Positions 1 to 8,008 of a DNA stretch of 64,000 bases are shown here, piece after piece; positions within the stretch are counted from its first letter, which is position 1, and every line of letters starts with the position of its first letter. A program made the translations under genes and the position numbers. The notes under the pieces were generated by a model, which saw only the letters and a program-made list of their open reading frames with translations, ran no database searches and was not told the origin of the DNA. This DNA comes from Luteipulveratus halotolerans (lineage in GTDB: Bacteria; Actinomycetota; Actinomycetes; Actinomycetales; Dermatophilaceae), in the NCBI RefSeq assembly GCF_001247745.1, contig NZ_LAIR01000002.1:868001-932000 (forward strand). Reading direction: 5' to 3'.

Positions 1-238
1 ATCGCTCCAGCATGGGTTTGCTGACATCCGTGGCGACGACGGTGCAGTGCGGGTTGTCCGCGAGCAGCCGGCCGCTCAGGTCGCCGGTGCCCGCGCACAG
101 GTCGATCGCCAGTCCGCCGCCGAGCGGGCCGGCGAGGGCGGCGATCACCGCGATCTGCTCGGCCCGTCCCGGCTCGAACCGGTCGGCGTGGGCGATGAAC
201 GAGTGCGAGATGTCGTCGGTCCACGGTGAGATGGGCAC
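1..238 (-). CDS. Class I SAM-dependent methyltransferase, C-terminal part outside window
   Basis: The reverse strand reads GTG at 238 after a strong AGGAGG (244-249) and stays open to the window edge, giving 79 residues. The protein starts MPISPWTDDISHSFIAH and has the glycine-rich SAM-binding motif I, AIDLCAGTGDLSG, near residues 44-56, followed by an acidic strand (VVATDVS) typical of motif II. Class I methyltransferases transfer a methyl group from S-adenosylmethionine; the substrate cannot be told because the C-terminal two thirds are missing. It is divergent from the Nudix gene at 351. Confidence 0.75.
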   Translation of the reverse strand, partial: MPISPWTDDISHSFIAHADRFEPGRAEQIAVIAALAGPLGGGLAIDLCAGTGDLSGRLLADNPHCTVVATDVSKPMLER

Positions 239-337
239 GTCGGCCTCCTGTGCGGGGCGTGGCGATGTGCGCCATCATGGCCGACCACTCGCGCCCAGCA
301 CCCGGTATTTCCCTCGGTTCCGGTGACGCGGCGCACG

Positions 338-343
338 TAGGGT
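338..343 (+). promoter_or_regulatory. -10 element (TAGGGT) of a leaderless Nudix transcript
   Basis: TAGGGT ends 7 nt before the GTG at 351 and no Shine-Dalgarno sequence lies between. This spacing fits transcription starting at or next to the start codon. I see no convincing -35. Confidence 0.5.
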
Positions 344-350
344 CGACGGG

Positions 351-902
351 GTGAGCGAGCCCGACCGCACCTTCGAGGTGCCCGCAGACCCCTCCCAGCG
401 CCGGCACGTCGTGAGGTCGACCGTGCGGGTGCTGCTCGTCGACGAGCACGAGCGCGTGCTGATGTTCGAGGACAGCGACGCCGGCGTCGGCGCCCGCTGG
501 TGGATCCTGCCCGGCGGTGGCATCGACCCGGGGGAGTCCGACCTGGAGGCTGTCCTGCGCGAGGTCCGGGAGGAGACCGGCCTGTGCCTGCGACCCACCG
601 AGGTCGTCGGGCCGTTGGCGCACCGGCACGTGGTGCACGGCTACAGCGACCAGGTCGTCGACCAGGACGACACGTTCTACGGCGCCCGGGTGGCGGCCTT
701 CGAGGTCAGCACGGAGGGGTTCACGGCCGAGGAGCAGATCACCGTGCTGCAGCACCGCTGGTGGAGCCGCACCGACCTCGCATCCACCGACGAGGAGGTC
801 TGGCCGCTCGTGCTCGACGAGCTGTGGGACCTGCTCGAGGCACCTCCGTCGGCCGTGGTCGAGCTGGCCGACGTCGAGGAGTCCAGCGTCCCTGTGGCCT
901 GA
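351..902 (+). CDS. Nudix (MutT-family) hydrolase
   Basis: This 183-residue protein carries a complete Nudix box around residues 53-75: GGIDPGE, seven residues, then REVREETGL, matching G-x5-E-x7-REUxEExGU. The glutamates of REVREE bind the catalytic metal. Nudix enzymes hydrolyse a nucleoside diphosphate linked to another moiety; the substrate cannot be read from this sequence. The acidic tail after residue 165 (VVELADVEESSV) is probably flexible. The GTG start is supported by a -10 hexamer 7 nt upstream. The gene converges on the NlpC/P60 gene, with 12 bases between the stops. Confidence 0.88.
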   Translation: MSEPDRTFEVPADPSQRRHVVRSTVRVLLVDEHERVLMFEDSDAGVGARWWILPGGGIDPGESDLEAVLREVREETGLCLRPTEVVGPLAHRHVVHGYSDQVVDQDDTFYGARVAAFEVSTEGFTAEEQITVLQHRWWSRTDLASTDEEVWPLVLDELWDLLEAPPSAVVELADVEESSVPVA

Positions 903-914
903 TCACGGCGAGCA

Positions 915-1901
915 TCAGATGCGGCGTGCCGAGCGCAGTCCGCTGGCGTAGTAGCCCGTGCCGTCCAGGATCGAGGCGCCGGCCACATCGCTCATCGTCG
1001 GCCCGTCGACCGTCTTGCGGCTGGACAGGAACCGCTTCTTGCCGGCCGTGTCGACACCGAGGTAGAACGCGCAGTGGTTGATGATGCCGTCGCCGTTGGT
1101 GCTGAAGAACAGCAGGTCGCCCGGGAGCAGCGCTCCCAACGCCGTGGGGCGGGTTCCGGTGTCGGGCAGCACCACGGCGCCGGGTGCGAACGCCGCCATG
1201 TCGCGTGCGCGTCGAGGCAGCCCCGGCCCGGCGGTGTAGCCGCTCAGCAGCGGGTAGCGCATGCGCCGACCGAGCACCGTGCGTACGAAGCCGGAGCAGT
1301 CGATGCAGCCGAGGTAGTCGGCCCGGGCCGTGCGGGTCACGCCGTCGGCGAACGCCCACGACGCCCCGATGTAGTCCTGGATGTCGCCGCCCACCGACCG
1401 GCCGTTGTCACCGATCGGACCGTACGACGCGTCCCCGGTGTAGCGAATCCCGTTGCTGTCGTTGATGATCGGGCGACCGGCGGTGTACTCCATCGCCATC
1501 GACAGCAGGTCGGGATAGGTGTTCGCGCGCTGCTGGTCCAGCCACGGCGCGACCCACGCCGCGGAGCTGGAGGACGCGGTCCAGGTGTACGGAGCGTGGC
1601 GGATCCACGAGGTCTGGTGGACCTGGGCGGTGACCGCCGGCTCTGAGAACGTCCGCGATGCGCCGACGACCGCGACGGAGCGGGCGTTGTCGGTGAACAC
1701 CGCCACGACCGCGCCGTTGAGATAGGCGATGCTGCGGGCCGGGCCGGAGCGCCGGATGAACTGGTAGGTCGACGCAGCCTTCGGGCGCAGGCCCTTGCGT
1801 CCGGGGGCGCGGCTGGTGGCCGCGCTGAGCGAGGCGGCGCCGACCAGTCCTATGGCGGCGCGGCGGGTGGGTTGTCCACTGGGCTGAAGGGCTTCGGGCA
1901 T
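915..1901 (-). CDS. Secreted NlpC/P60-type peptidase with twin-arginine signal
   Basis: This 328-residue protein starts with a Tat-like leader (TRRAAIGLVGAASLSAA, residues 12-28). The C-terminal third is an NlpC/P60 papain-like domain: catalytic Cys202 in DCSGF, then GDLLFF and His276 in NHCAFYLG. Such enzymes cut gamma-D-glutamyl or related bonds in peptidoglycan or poly-glutamate. The middle (residues 35-190) is not a domain I recognise, but it resembles the same part of the protein at 57115-58194, which also ends in ARRI; the two are paralogues. The ATG at 1901 has no strong ribosome site. A folded leader lies just upstream. Confidence 0.8.
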   Translation of the reverse strand: MPEALQPSGQPTRRAAIGLVGAASLSAATSRAPGRKGLRPKAASTYQFIRRSGPARSIAYLNGAVVAVFTDNARSVAVVGASRTFSEPAVTAQVHQTSWIRHAPYTWTASSSSAAWVAPWLDQQRANTYPDLLSMAMEYTAGRPIINDSNGIRYTGDASYGPIGDNGRSVGGDIQDYIGASWAFADGVTRTARADYLGCIDCSGFVRTVLGRRMRYPLLSGYTAGPGLPRRARDMAAFAPGAVVLPDTGTRPTALGALLPGDLLFFSTNGDGIINHCAFYLGVDTAGKKRFLSSRKTVDGPTMSDVAGASILDGTGYYASGLRSARRI

Positions 1902-1919
1902 GGCGGGCTCCGATCGCGG

Positions 1920-1978
1920 TCTCGCCCCCGAGCCGGTGAGTGCCCGTCCACGGTGGCACCGTCGACCGGCCGGCGAGA
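1920..1978 (-). ncRNA. Structured leader RNA upstream of the NlpC/P60 gene
   Basis: On the reverse strand the region folds into nested stems: TCTCGCC (1972-1978) pairs with GGCGAGA (1920-1926), GCCGG (1966-1970) pairs with CCGGC (1932-1936), and ACGGT-GCC-ACCGT (1950-1962) forms an inner hairpin. It ends 19 nt before the ATG at 1901. c-di-AMP (ydaO-type) riboswitches often precede cell-wall hydrolase genes in actinobacteria, but I cannot match the conserved core with confidence. The rest of the 187-base gap (1902-2088) shows nothing else clear. Confidence 0.35.
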
Positions 1979-2088
1979 ATCCCGAAATGCCCTGTGTTGG
2001 TTAAGGACTGGGTCAGGCCTGCTGGCTCTTGGCGCCCTCCGTGTCGACGAGGCCCCGTGCGTGCATCTGACCCTGCGAGGCGCCCGTG

Positions 2089-5000
2089 TCAGGAGCGGGC
2101 GAACCTCAGGGTGACGATCTGGAACGGGCGCAGGTGTACGCCGGTCACGCCGGTCTCGTCGAGCGCCAGTGCTCGGGGCGTGGTCTCGCGCTCGAGGAGG
2201 TCGGTCTCGACGACGCGGCTGTGCTCGAACGACGTCGACACTGACGCGGTCGCGCGCGAGCCGTGGGCCTCGTACAGGCGGACGATCACATCGCCCGACC
2301 GGTCGGCAGCGAGCTTGACCGCCTCGACGACGACGGCGGGGTGGTCGACGGTGAGCACCGGCTCCGGCACCTGAGAGCCCACGATCCGGCGTACTGGAAG
2401 GTTGAGGCGGTAGCCCTCCTCGACGGCATCAGCGACGGTCGCGCCCGGTCGGATGCTGTAGCGCATCCGGTGGGTGCCGGTGTCGGCGTCCGGGTCGGGG
2501 AACTGCGGTGCGCGCAGGAGCGAGAGCCGGACCTGGGTGGCGACGCCCGCAGGCGTCGACAGGCGTTGGAAGTCATGCCCGTACGTCGAGTCGTTGGCCA
2601 CCGCGACGCCGTACCCGGGCTCGCCCACATGCACCCAACGGTGGGCGCAGGTCTCGAAGCGCGCAGCGTCCCAGGAGGTGTTCTGGTGGATGGCGCGGTG
2701 GACGTGCCCGAACTGGATCTCCGACGTCGCGCGGTCGGCGTGCACGTCGACCGGGATGGCGACCTTGAGCAACCGCTGCCGCTCGTGCCAGTCGACCTGG
2801 ACGTCGACCTCGACGGCGGGCGCCTCCCGACTCAACGAGATCCGTTGGGAGACAGTGGATTCGCCGACCGCCCGAGTCACGACCAGCCCGTCTCCGTCGA
2901 TGCTGACCGAGCTCGTGCCGTCGATGGAGATCTCGTTGCGGCGGTAGTGCTCGTTGACGTCCCAGGCGTCCCACTGGTTGGGGATGTCCTCGAACAGCTG
3001 CAGCCTGTTCGCGACCTCGCCGTGGGGGATGAGCTCGCGACCGGCGGATCGGTCGAGCACGGAGGTGAGCTCGCCGCGGCCGTTGACCACGACCGTGAAG
3101 TGGCCGTTGCTCAGGGTGTACGAGCCGTCGGCCTCGGTCGGCTCGACGGCAGTCGACGCCGGCTGGGACACCGAGCCGCCGAGCGCCGGGACGCCGTCGC
3201 GGGCGTACGGTCCGGCGTTGACGAAGATCGTCGAATCGCCCTTACCAGCAAGGGTTTTCAGCGACCGCTCGATGATCGCCTCGAGCTCGTGCTCTATCTC
3301 GGCGTAGTCGCGCTCGGCGTCCTCGTAGACCCAGCTGATCGACGACCCGGGCAGGATGTCGTGGAACTGGTTGAGCAGCACGATCCGCCAGATGCGCCGC
3401 AGGTCGTCGTACGGGTAGGCCGCCCCTGCCCGCACCGTCGCGGCGGTCGCCCAGAGCTCGGCCTCGCGCAGCAGGTGCTCGCTGCGGCGGTTGCCGCGCT
3501 TGGTGCGTGCCTGCGAGGTGTAGGTGCCCCGGTGGTACTCCAGGTAGAGCTCGCCGGACCAGACCGGCGGGTCGGCGTAGCCGCTCTCGGCGTCCCCGAA
3601 GAACGCGCGCGGGCTGGCAATGGTCACCTTGGGGGCGCCCTCCAGGTCGCGCTGACGCTCAGCGGCTGCGACCATCTCGCGCGTCGGACCGCCACCGCCG
3701 TCGCCCCAGCCGAAGGGCACGAGCGAGACGTCGCTGCGGCCCTTCTCGCGGAACTGACGCTCGGCGCGGAGCAACTCCTTCGCGGACAGGTCGGAGTTGT
3801 AGGTGTCCACCGGAGGGAAGTGGGTGAAGACCTGGGTGCCGTCGATGCCCTCCCACCGGAAGGTGTGGTGCGGCATCGTGTTGGTGTCGTTCCAGGAGAT
3901 CTTCTGCGTCAGGAAGTACCGCGAACCCGACGCCTTGACCAGCTGGGGCATCGCCGCGGTGTAGCCGAACGAGTCGGGCAGCCACACCTCCTGGGTGTCG
4001 ATCCCGAAGTGCTCCAGGAAGAAGAGCTTGCCTTCGACGAGCTGTCGCGCGAGCGCCTCGCCGCCGGGCAGGTTGGTGTCGGACTCGACCCACATGCCGC
4101 CGACCGGCACGAACTGGCCGGCCCTCGCCTTGTCCTGGATGCGCCCGAACAGCTCGGGGTAGTGCACCCGGATCCACTCCAGCTGCTGCGCCGACGAGCA
4201 CGCGAACACCAGCTCGGGGTGGTCGTCCATCAGGTCGACGACGTTGGAGAACGTCCGGGCGCACTTGCGCACCGTCTCGCGCGTCGGCCACAGCCAGGCG
4301 GAGTCGATGTGCGCGTGCCCGGTCGCGACCACCCGGTGGGCGCTCGCGACGGCGGGGGAGGACAGCGCGGGCTGCAGCGCCTTGCGGCCGGCCGCGGCCG
4401 TCGTACCGAGATCACGTGGGTCGACGGCGTCGAGCATCTGGTCCAGGGCCGTCTCGATCGCCGCGACCCGAGGTGAGTTCGGCGGCAGCTCGTCGAGGTA
4501 GCCCGCGAGCACCCAGACGTCCTGGGCGAGCTCCCACACCGGCAGGTCGAGCAGGGCGAGGTCGAGGCTGCGGAACTCGTACAGCGGCGCCTGGCCTGCC
4601 GTGGCCGGCGAGCCGAGCTGGGTCGGGATGAACCAGCCGTTCTCGGCGATGAACGGGTTGGCGGCCGCCTCGACGTAGAAGTCGATCGTGCGACCGTCGG
4701 GGCAGATCCCGTCGAGCGGCACCCATGAGTTGAGCGGCTCGATGCCTTTGATGATCGTGCCGTCGGCGGTGTACGCCGTGGCCTCGGCCTGGAACCCCGG
4801 CCCCGCGTCGTTGAAGCCGATGTCGACGACGGCCTCGACCCGAGCGTCCTCACGCTCGGCCCAGCCCTCGGGCAGCGTGCCGGTCACGTGGAACCGGCTG
4901 GTTCCCCAGGGGCGGCCCCAGCGCGACTCCTCGCCGGCGCCGGCCACGAACGGCTCGAAGGTCTGAGTCACCGCGTGGGAGAAGGGGACCGGCTCATCGG

Positions 5001-5115
5001 GTACGTCCCAGCGCGTCAGCCGCAACGGGGTGCGTTCGCGGTAGGACGCGGCCGGGAGGTACTCCTGGCGGAAGCGCTTCAGACGGGACCGGACGAAGCT
5101 GCTGTTGTCGTGCAT
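2089..5115 (-). CDS. Alpha-mannosidase, glycoside hydrolase family 38
   Basis: This 1008-residue protein has the usual length for the cytosolic/vacuolar-type GH38 family. The zinc-binding signature HAHIDSAWLWPTRET lies near residue 268, and the nucleophile Asp381 sits in the conserved LPDSFGYTAAMPQ. A KISWNDTN segment and the long beta-rich C-terminal half complete the family pattern. The enzyme removes alpha-mannosyl residues from oligosaccharides with retention, using a divalent metal. There is no signal peptide, so it is probably cytoplasmic. The ATG at 5115 follows GTGAGGTC. It stands alone, with no sugar transporter or regulator next to it. Confidence 0.93.
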   Translation of the reverse strand: MHDNSSFVRSRLKRFRQEYLPAASYRERTPLRLTRWDVPDEPVPFSHAVTQTFEPFVAGAGEESRWGRPWGTSRFHVTGTLPEGWAEREDARVEAVVDIGFNDAGPGFQAEATAYTADGTIIKGIEPLNSWVPLDGICPDGRTIDFYVEAAANPFIAENGWFIPTQLGSPATAGQAPLYEFRSLDLALLDLPVWELAQDVWVLAGYLDELPPNSPRVAAIETALDQMLDAVDPRDLGTTAAAGRKALQPALSSPAVASAHRVVATGHAHIDSAWLWPTRETVRKCARTFSNVVDLMDDHPELVFACSSAQQLEWIRVHYPELFGRIQDKARAGQFVPVGGMWVESDTNLPGGEALARQLVEGKLFFLEHFGIDTQEVWLPDSFGYTAAMPQLVKASGSRYFLTQKISWNDTNTMPHHTFRWEGIDGTQVFTHFPPVDTYNSDLSAKELLRAERQFREKGRSDVSLVPFGWGDGGGGPTREMVAAAERQRDLEGAPKVTIASPRAFFGDAESGYADPPVWSGELYLEYHRGTYTSQARTKRGNRRSEHLLREAELWATAATVRAGAAYPYDDLRRIWRIVLLNQFHDILPGSSISWVYEDAERDYAEIEHELEAIIERSLKTLAGKGDSTIFVNAGPYARDGVPALGGSVSQPASTAVEPTEADGSYTLSNGHFTVVVNGRGELTSVLDRSAGRELIPHGEVANRLQLFEDIPNQWDAWDVNEHYRRNEISIDGTSSVSIDGDGLVVTRAVGESTVSQRISLSREAPAVEVDVQVDWHERQRLLKVAIPVDVHADRATSEIQFGHVHRAIHQNTSWDAARFETCAHRWVHVGEPGYGVAVANDSTYGHDFQRLSTPAGVATQVRLSLLRAPQFPDPDADTGTHRMRYSIRPGATVADAVEEGYRLNLPVRRIVGSQVPEPVLTVDHPAVVVEAVKLAADRSGDVIVRLYEAHGSRATASVSTSFEHSRVVETDLLERETTPRALALDETGVTGVHLRPFQIVTLRFARS

Positions 5116-5238
5116 CTGACCTCACTGTCGGCTCCGACGACGGGCCGAACGACGCCGACGTCTGTCAGCAGCGTGTCAAAGATTGCTCCCGACGTGGTCG
5201 GCAGTGGAAAACAACGTCGCGGCGTACGGCGGACGTGG

Positions 5239-5619
5239 TCACCCGTGCGAGAGCAGCAGGGCGATGAGGGCCAGCAGCGGGAACAACCCTTGAACGACGG
5301 CAGCGCGCGCCTTGCCGCGGTCGCTCGCGATGAGGACGACCGCGGCGGCGAGCATGGACGCGGTCGCAGCGGCGACGAGCGCGGTGCCCGCCTCGTCGTG
5401 GTCACCCGCGCGAAGCACGAGCCCGACGACCGTGACGATCGCGAGGAACAGGTTGTAGAAGCCCTGGTTGAACGCCCACGGCCGCATGATCTCGGCCTCC
5501 TCGCGGGAGCGGATGCCGAACGTCCGCAGCGTCGCGGGCGCCGTGAACCGCAGCGACTCGATGACGAAGATGTAGACGTGGACCAGTGCGGCGAGCGCCG
5601 CCGGGATGACGACCAGCAT
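5239..5619 (-). CDS. DUF1304-type four-helix membrane protein
   Basis: This 126-residue protein has four hydrophobic stretches and the family hallmarks of DUF1304: an N-terminal helix with HVYIFVIES and the later RPWAFNQGFYNLFLA. The function of the family is unknown. The ATG follows GAAGGGGC at good spacing. The 123-base gap to the mannosidase start (5116-5238) contains no feature I can support. Confidence 0.8.
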   Translation of the reverse strand: MLVVIPAALAALVHVYIFVIESLRFTAPATLRTFGIRSREEAEIMRPWAFNQGFYNLFLAIVTVVGLVLRAGDHDEAGTALVAAATASMLAAAVVLIASDRGKARAAVVQGLFPLLALIALLLSHG

Positions 5620-5670
5620 GGATGCCCCTTCGGGCCGGTGGCGCCGACGCGGCGCCGGATGGTGCTGATG

Positions 5671-6246
5671 CTAGGGCGACTCGACGACGGTGACGCCTGC
5701 AAGGGCTTCGACGATGGCGGTGGCCTGTCCGGTCGTGATGAGAGCACCCTTCATCGCGCGCAGCCGGTCGAGGTCGCACGGCCCGAGCGCGGCACCGCGC
5801 AGGTCGGCGCCCTCGAGCCGCGCGTCGAACAGATCGGCCCCGAGCAGGTCGCAGCCGTCGAGCACGCACCAGCGCAGGTCGGCGCCGCGCAGCACGGCCT
5901 CGGTGAGCCGACATCCGCTGAGGTCGGTGCGCGCGAGGGGAGCACCCGTGAGGTTGGCGCCGAACAGGTTGCAGCGCTCCAGCCGGAAGCCGAGCCCACC
6001 GACCGACTCCAGGTCGGCCGCCGTCATCCGACAGCCTCTGAACACCGTGTCGGCGAGCGAGGCGCCGCGCAGGTCGACCCGGTCCAGGGCGCAGTCGACG
6101 AACGTCACGTCCGCCAGGTCGGCGTCGCGCAGGTCGGCGTCCTGCAGGTCGCAGCGGGTCAGGGTGACTGGTCCGGTCGCCTCGGCGAGGAGGGCGCGCA
6201 GCCCTGCACCGTCGTACGCCGTGTCGGTCGTCGGGTCCTCGCTCAT
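5671..6246 (-). CDS. Pentapeptide-repeat protein
   Basis: The 191-residue protein consists mostly of A(D/N)LxX repeats (ADLRDADLAD, VDLRGASLAD, ANLTGAPLAR, ADLFDARLEG), expected to form a right-handed quadrilateral beta-helix. Some members protect DNA gyrase from inhibitors; most have no known role, and nothing here points to one. I chose the ATG at 6246. A weak CACAGT hexamer lies 7 nt upstream, whereas GGAGG (near 6267-6271) would better serve GTG codons at 6255 or 6267, so the start is uncertain by 3-7 residues. Confidence 0.8.
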   Translation of the reverse strand: MSEDPTTDTAYDGAGLRALLAEATGPVTLTRCDLQDADLRDADLADVTFVDCALDRVDLRGASLADTVFRGCRMTAADLESVGGLGFRLERCNLFGANLTGAPLARTDLSGCRLTEAVLRGADLRWCVLDGCDLLGADLFDARLEGADLRGAALGPCDLDRLRAMKGALITTGQATAIVEALAGVTVVESP

Positions 6247-6274
6247 GCGGTGCACTGTGCCAGGCACCTCCGAC

Positions 6275-6280
6275 TAGGCT
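6275..6280 (+). promoter_or_regulatory. -10 element (TAGGCT) for the Gln/Gly-rich gene
   Basis: TAGGCT lies about 48 nt before the ATG at 6329 in the divergent gap between the pentapeptide gene and the following operon. No clear -35 is visible. Confidence 0.35.
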
Positions 6281-6328
6281 CGGTCGTGCCCGACGCTCGA
6301 CGGCACCCGACACGGAGGCGAGGCAGTC

Positions 6329-7093
6329 ATGGGTTTCCTGGACCGCTTGTTCGGCCGCAAGGATCAGCAGCAGGCACCGACGTCGTACCCACAGCAGGCA
6401 CCTCAGGGTCAGCCGCAGGCCGCCGGCTGGCAGCAGCAGCCGGCGCCCGCGTCGTACCAGCAGCCACCGCAGCAGCAGCCCGCCGACGCCGACCAGCAGG
6501 CGGTGCAGCGCTACGAGTACCTCCTGCGCACCGCGCCGCCGGAGCAGATCGAGAAGGCGCACGAGCAGGCGTTCGCCCAGCTCACGCCCGCTCAGCGCCA
6601 GCAGGTCCTCAACAAGCTCGCGCAGGCGGCACCGCAGGACGCTCCTCGCGACGACTCGCCCGCGTCGCTGGCCCGCAGCGCGACGCGCGCCGAGATGCAG
6701 CAGCCGGGCACCCTGCAGCGCGCGTTCGGTGGTCCCGGCCTCGGCGGCCGCGCGGGCGGTGCCGGCCTCGGCATGGGCGGCATGCTGCTCACGAGCGTCG
6801 CCGGAGCGTTCATCGGCACGGCGATCGCGCAGGAGATGTTCGACAATGACGTGCAGAGCGATGCGTCGCTCGACGACAGCGCCAACCCCGACAACCAGGA
6901 CTCCGGCGACGGCGGGCAGGACGCGGGCCAGGCCCCCGGTGCCGATGCCGCAGGAGCCGACACCGCGGCGTACGACGGCGGCGCCGACCAGGGTTTGAGC
7001 GCCGACTCCGGGGCCGACTCCGGCTTCGACGGTGGGGGCTTCGATGGCGGGGGCTTCGATGGGGGAGACTTCGGCGGTGGATTCGACTTCTAG
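6329..7093 (+). CDS. Gln-rich, Gly/Asp-rich low-complexity protein of unknown function
   Basis: This 254-residue protein starts MGFLDRLFGRKD, an amphipathic helix. A Gln/Pro/Ala-rich tract follows (residues 14-56), then a helical segment with RYEYLLRTAPPEQIEKAHEQ and LTPAQRQQVLNKL (58-100), a short Gly-rich hydrophobic segment (LLTSVAGAFIGTAIAQEMF, 152-170) and an Asp/Gly tail ending in repeated FDGGGFDGGG. The layout resembles small actinobacterial proteins that sit at membranes through a glycine-zipper-like helix; I assign no function. A GGAGGCGAGG ribosome site precedes the ATG. The gene is 9 nt before tsaC and probably in its operon. Confidence 0.75.
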   Translation: MGFLDRLFGRKDQQQAPTSYPQQAPQGQPQAAGWQQQPAPASYQQPPQQQPADADQQAVQRYEYLLRTAPPEQIEKAHEQAFAQLTPAQRQQVLNKLAQAAPQDAPRDDSPASLARSATRAEMQQPGTLQRAFGGPGLGGRAGGAGLGMGGMLLTSVAGAFIGTAIAQEMFDNDVQSDASLDDSANPDNQDSGDGGQDAGQAPGADAAGADTAAYDGGADQGLSADSGADSGFDGGGFDGGGFDGGDFGGGFDF

Positions 7094-7102
7094 GAGTGGT
7101 GC

Positions 7103-8008
7103 GTGAGCCCGGTCTTCGACTGCTCGACCCCGCAGGGCCGTGACGACGGTCTGGCCGCGGCGAAGGAGGCGATCGGCGAGGGTCGCCTCGTCGTGCTGCC
7201 CACCGACACCGTCTACGGCCTGGCCGCCGACGCGTTCAACCCGACGGGCGTCAACGCGATCTTCAGCGCCAAGGGCCGTGGCCGCGACATGCCGCCGCCG
7301 GTCCTGGTGCCCAACCCGCGGACCGTCGACGGGCTCGCGATGGCGATGCCCTCGTGGGTCCGACGGCTGATGAAGGAGTTCTGGCCCGGCGGCCTGACGC
7401 TCGTCGTCCGCGCCCAGCAGTCCCTGTCCTGGGACCTCGGCGACACCAACGGCACGGTCGGCCTGCGCATGCCCGACGACGAGGTGGCCCTGGCGCTGCT
7501 CGCCGAGACGGGTCCGCTCGCGGTCAGCAGCGCCAACCGCACCGGTCAGCCGGCGGCCACGACGATCACCGACGCGGGCTTCCAGCTCGGACCGTTCGCC
7601 GACGTCTACCTCGACGGCGGCACCCGCGACCAGCAGCAGCCGTCGACGATCGTCGACTGCACCAAGCCCGACCCGGTGGTACTGCGCGAGGGCGCGGTGT
7701 CGGTGGCCCGGCTGCGCGAGGTGCTCGGCGACATCCACCTGGTCGCCGCGACCAGCGACGTCGAGGGCGACGACGGCAGGCGTGGCGGTGTCCCCGAGCT
7801 GCCCGACGGCGTCGAGGTCTCCTCCTCGGCCGACGTCGACGAGACCCCTGAGCCCTCGCTCGGCCAGCACTGGCACGATGCGTCCACGGTGCAGCCCTCG
7901 CGTTCGCGCGGCAGCACCGTCCTCCCGCCCCCGGCCGACCCGGCGCCCAGCGCCGACCCGGCCGCCTCGTCAGACCCGACCGATTCAGCGACAGGTGAGC
8001 CCCGATGA
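7103..8008 (+). CDS. tsaC: L-threonylcarbamoyladenylate synthase with long C-terminal tail
   Basis: Residues 1-210 match the YrdC/Sua5 fold: LVVLPTDTVYGLAADAFN, KGRGRDMPPPVLV, GPLAVSSANRTGQPAATT and STIVDCTKPDPVVLREGAVS. The enzyme makes threonylcarbamoyl-AMP from threonine, bicarbonate and ATP for t6A at tRNA position 37. The last ~90 residues are a Ser/Pro/Asp-rich tail with no domain, longer than usual. GTG start; the stop overlaps glyA by 4 bases. Confidence 0.93.
   Translation: MSPVFDCSTPQGRDDGLAAAKEAIGEGRLVVLPTDTVYGLAADAFNPTGVNAIFSAKGRGRDMPPPVLVPNPRTVDGLAMAMPSWVRRLMKEFWPGGLTLVVRAQQSLSWDLGDTNGTVGLRMPDDEVALALLAETGPLAVSSANRTGQPAATTITDAGFQLGPFADVYLDGGTRDQQQPSTIVDCTKPDPVVLREGAVSVARLREVLGDIHLVAATSDVEGDDGRRGGVPELPDGVEVSSSADVDETPEPSLGQHWHDASTVQPSRSRGSTVLPPPADPAPSADPAASSDPTDSATGEPR

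Noticed and set aside
1920..1978. Firm call of a ydaO c-di-AMP riboswitch
   Set aside because: Position before a wall hydrolase fits, but the conserved core is not convincingly matched by eye; kept only as a structured leader.
2263..4476. 737-residue open frame antisense to the alpha-mannosidase
   Set aside because: It lies wholly inside a well-supported GH38 gene, has no recognisable domain and Arg/Val/Gly-biased composition typical of GC-rich antisense frames.
5402..7876. 824-residue reverse frame over the pentapeptide, Gln-rich and tsaC genes
   Set aside because: Crosses real genes on both strands and a divergent promoter; composition is that of a shadow frame.
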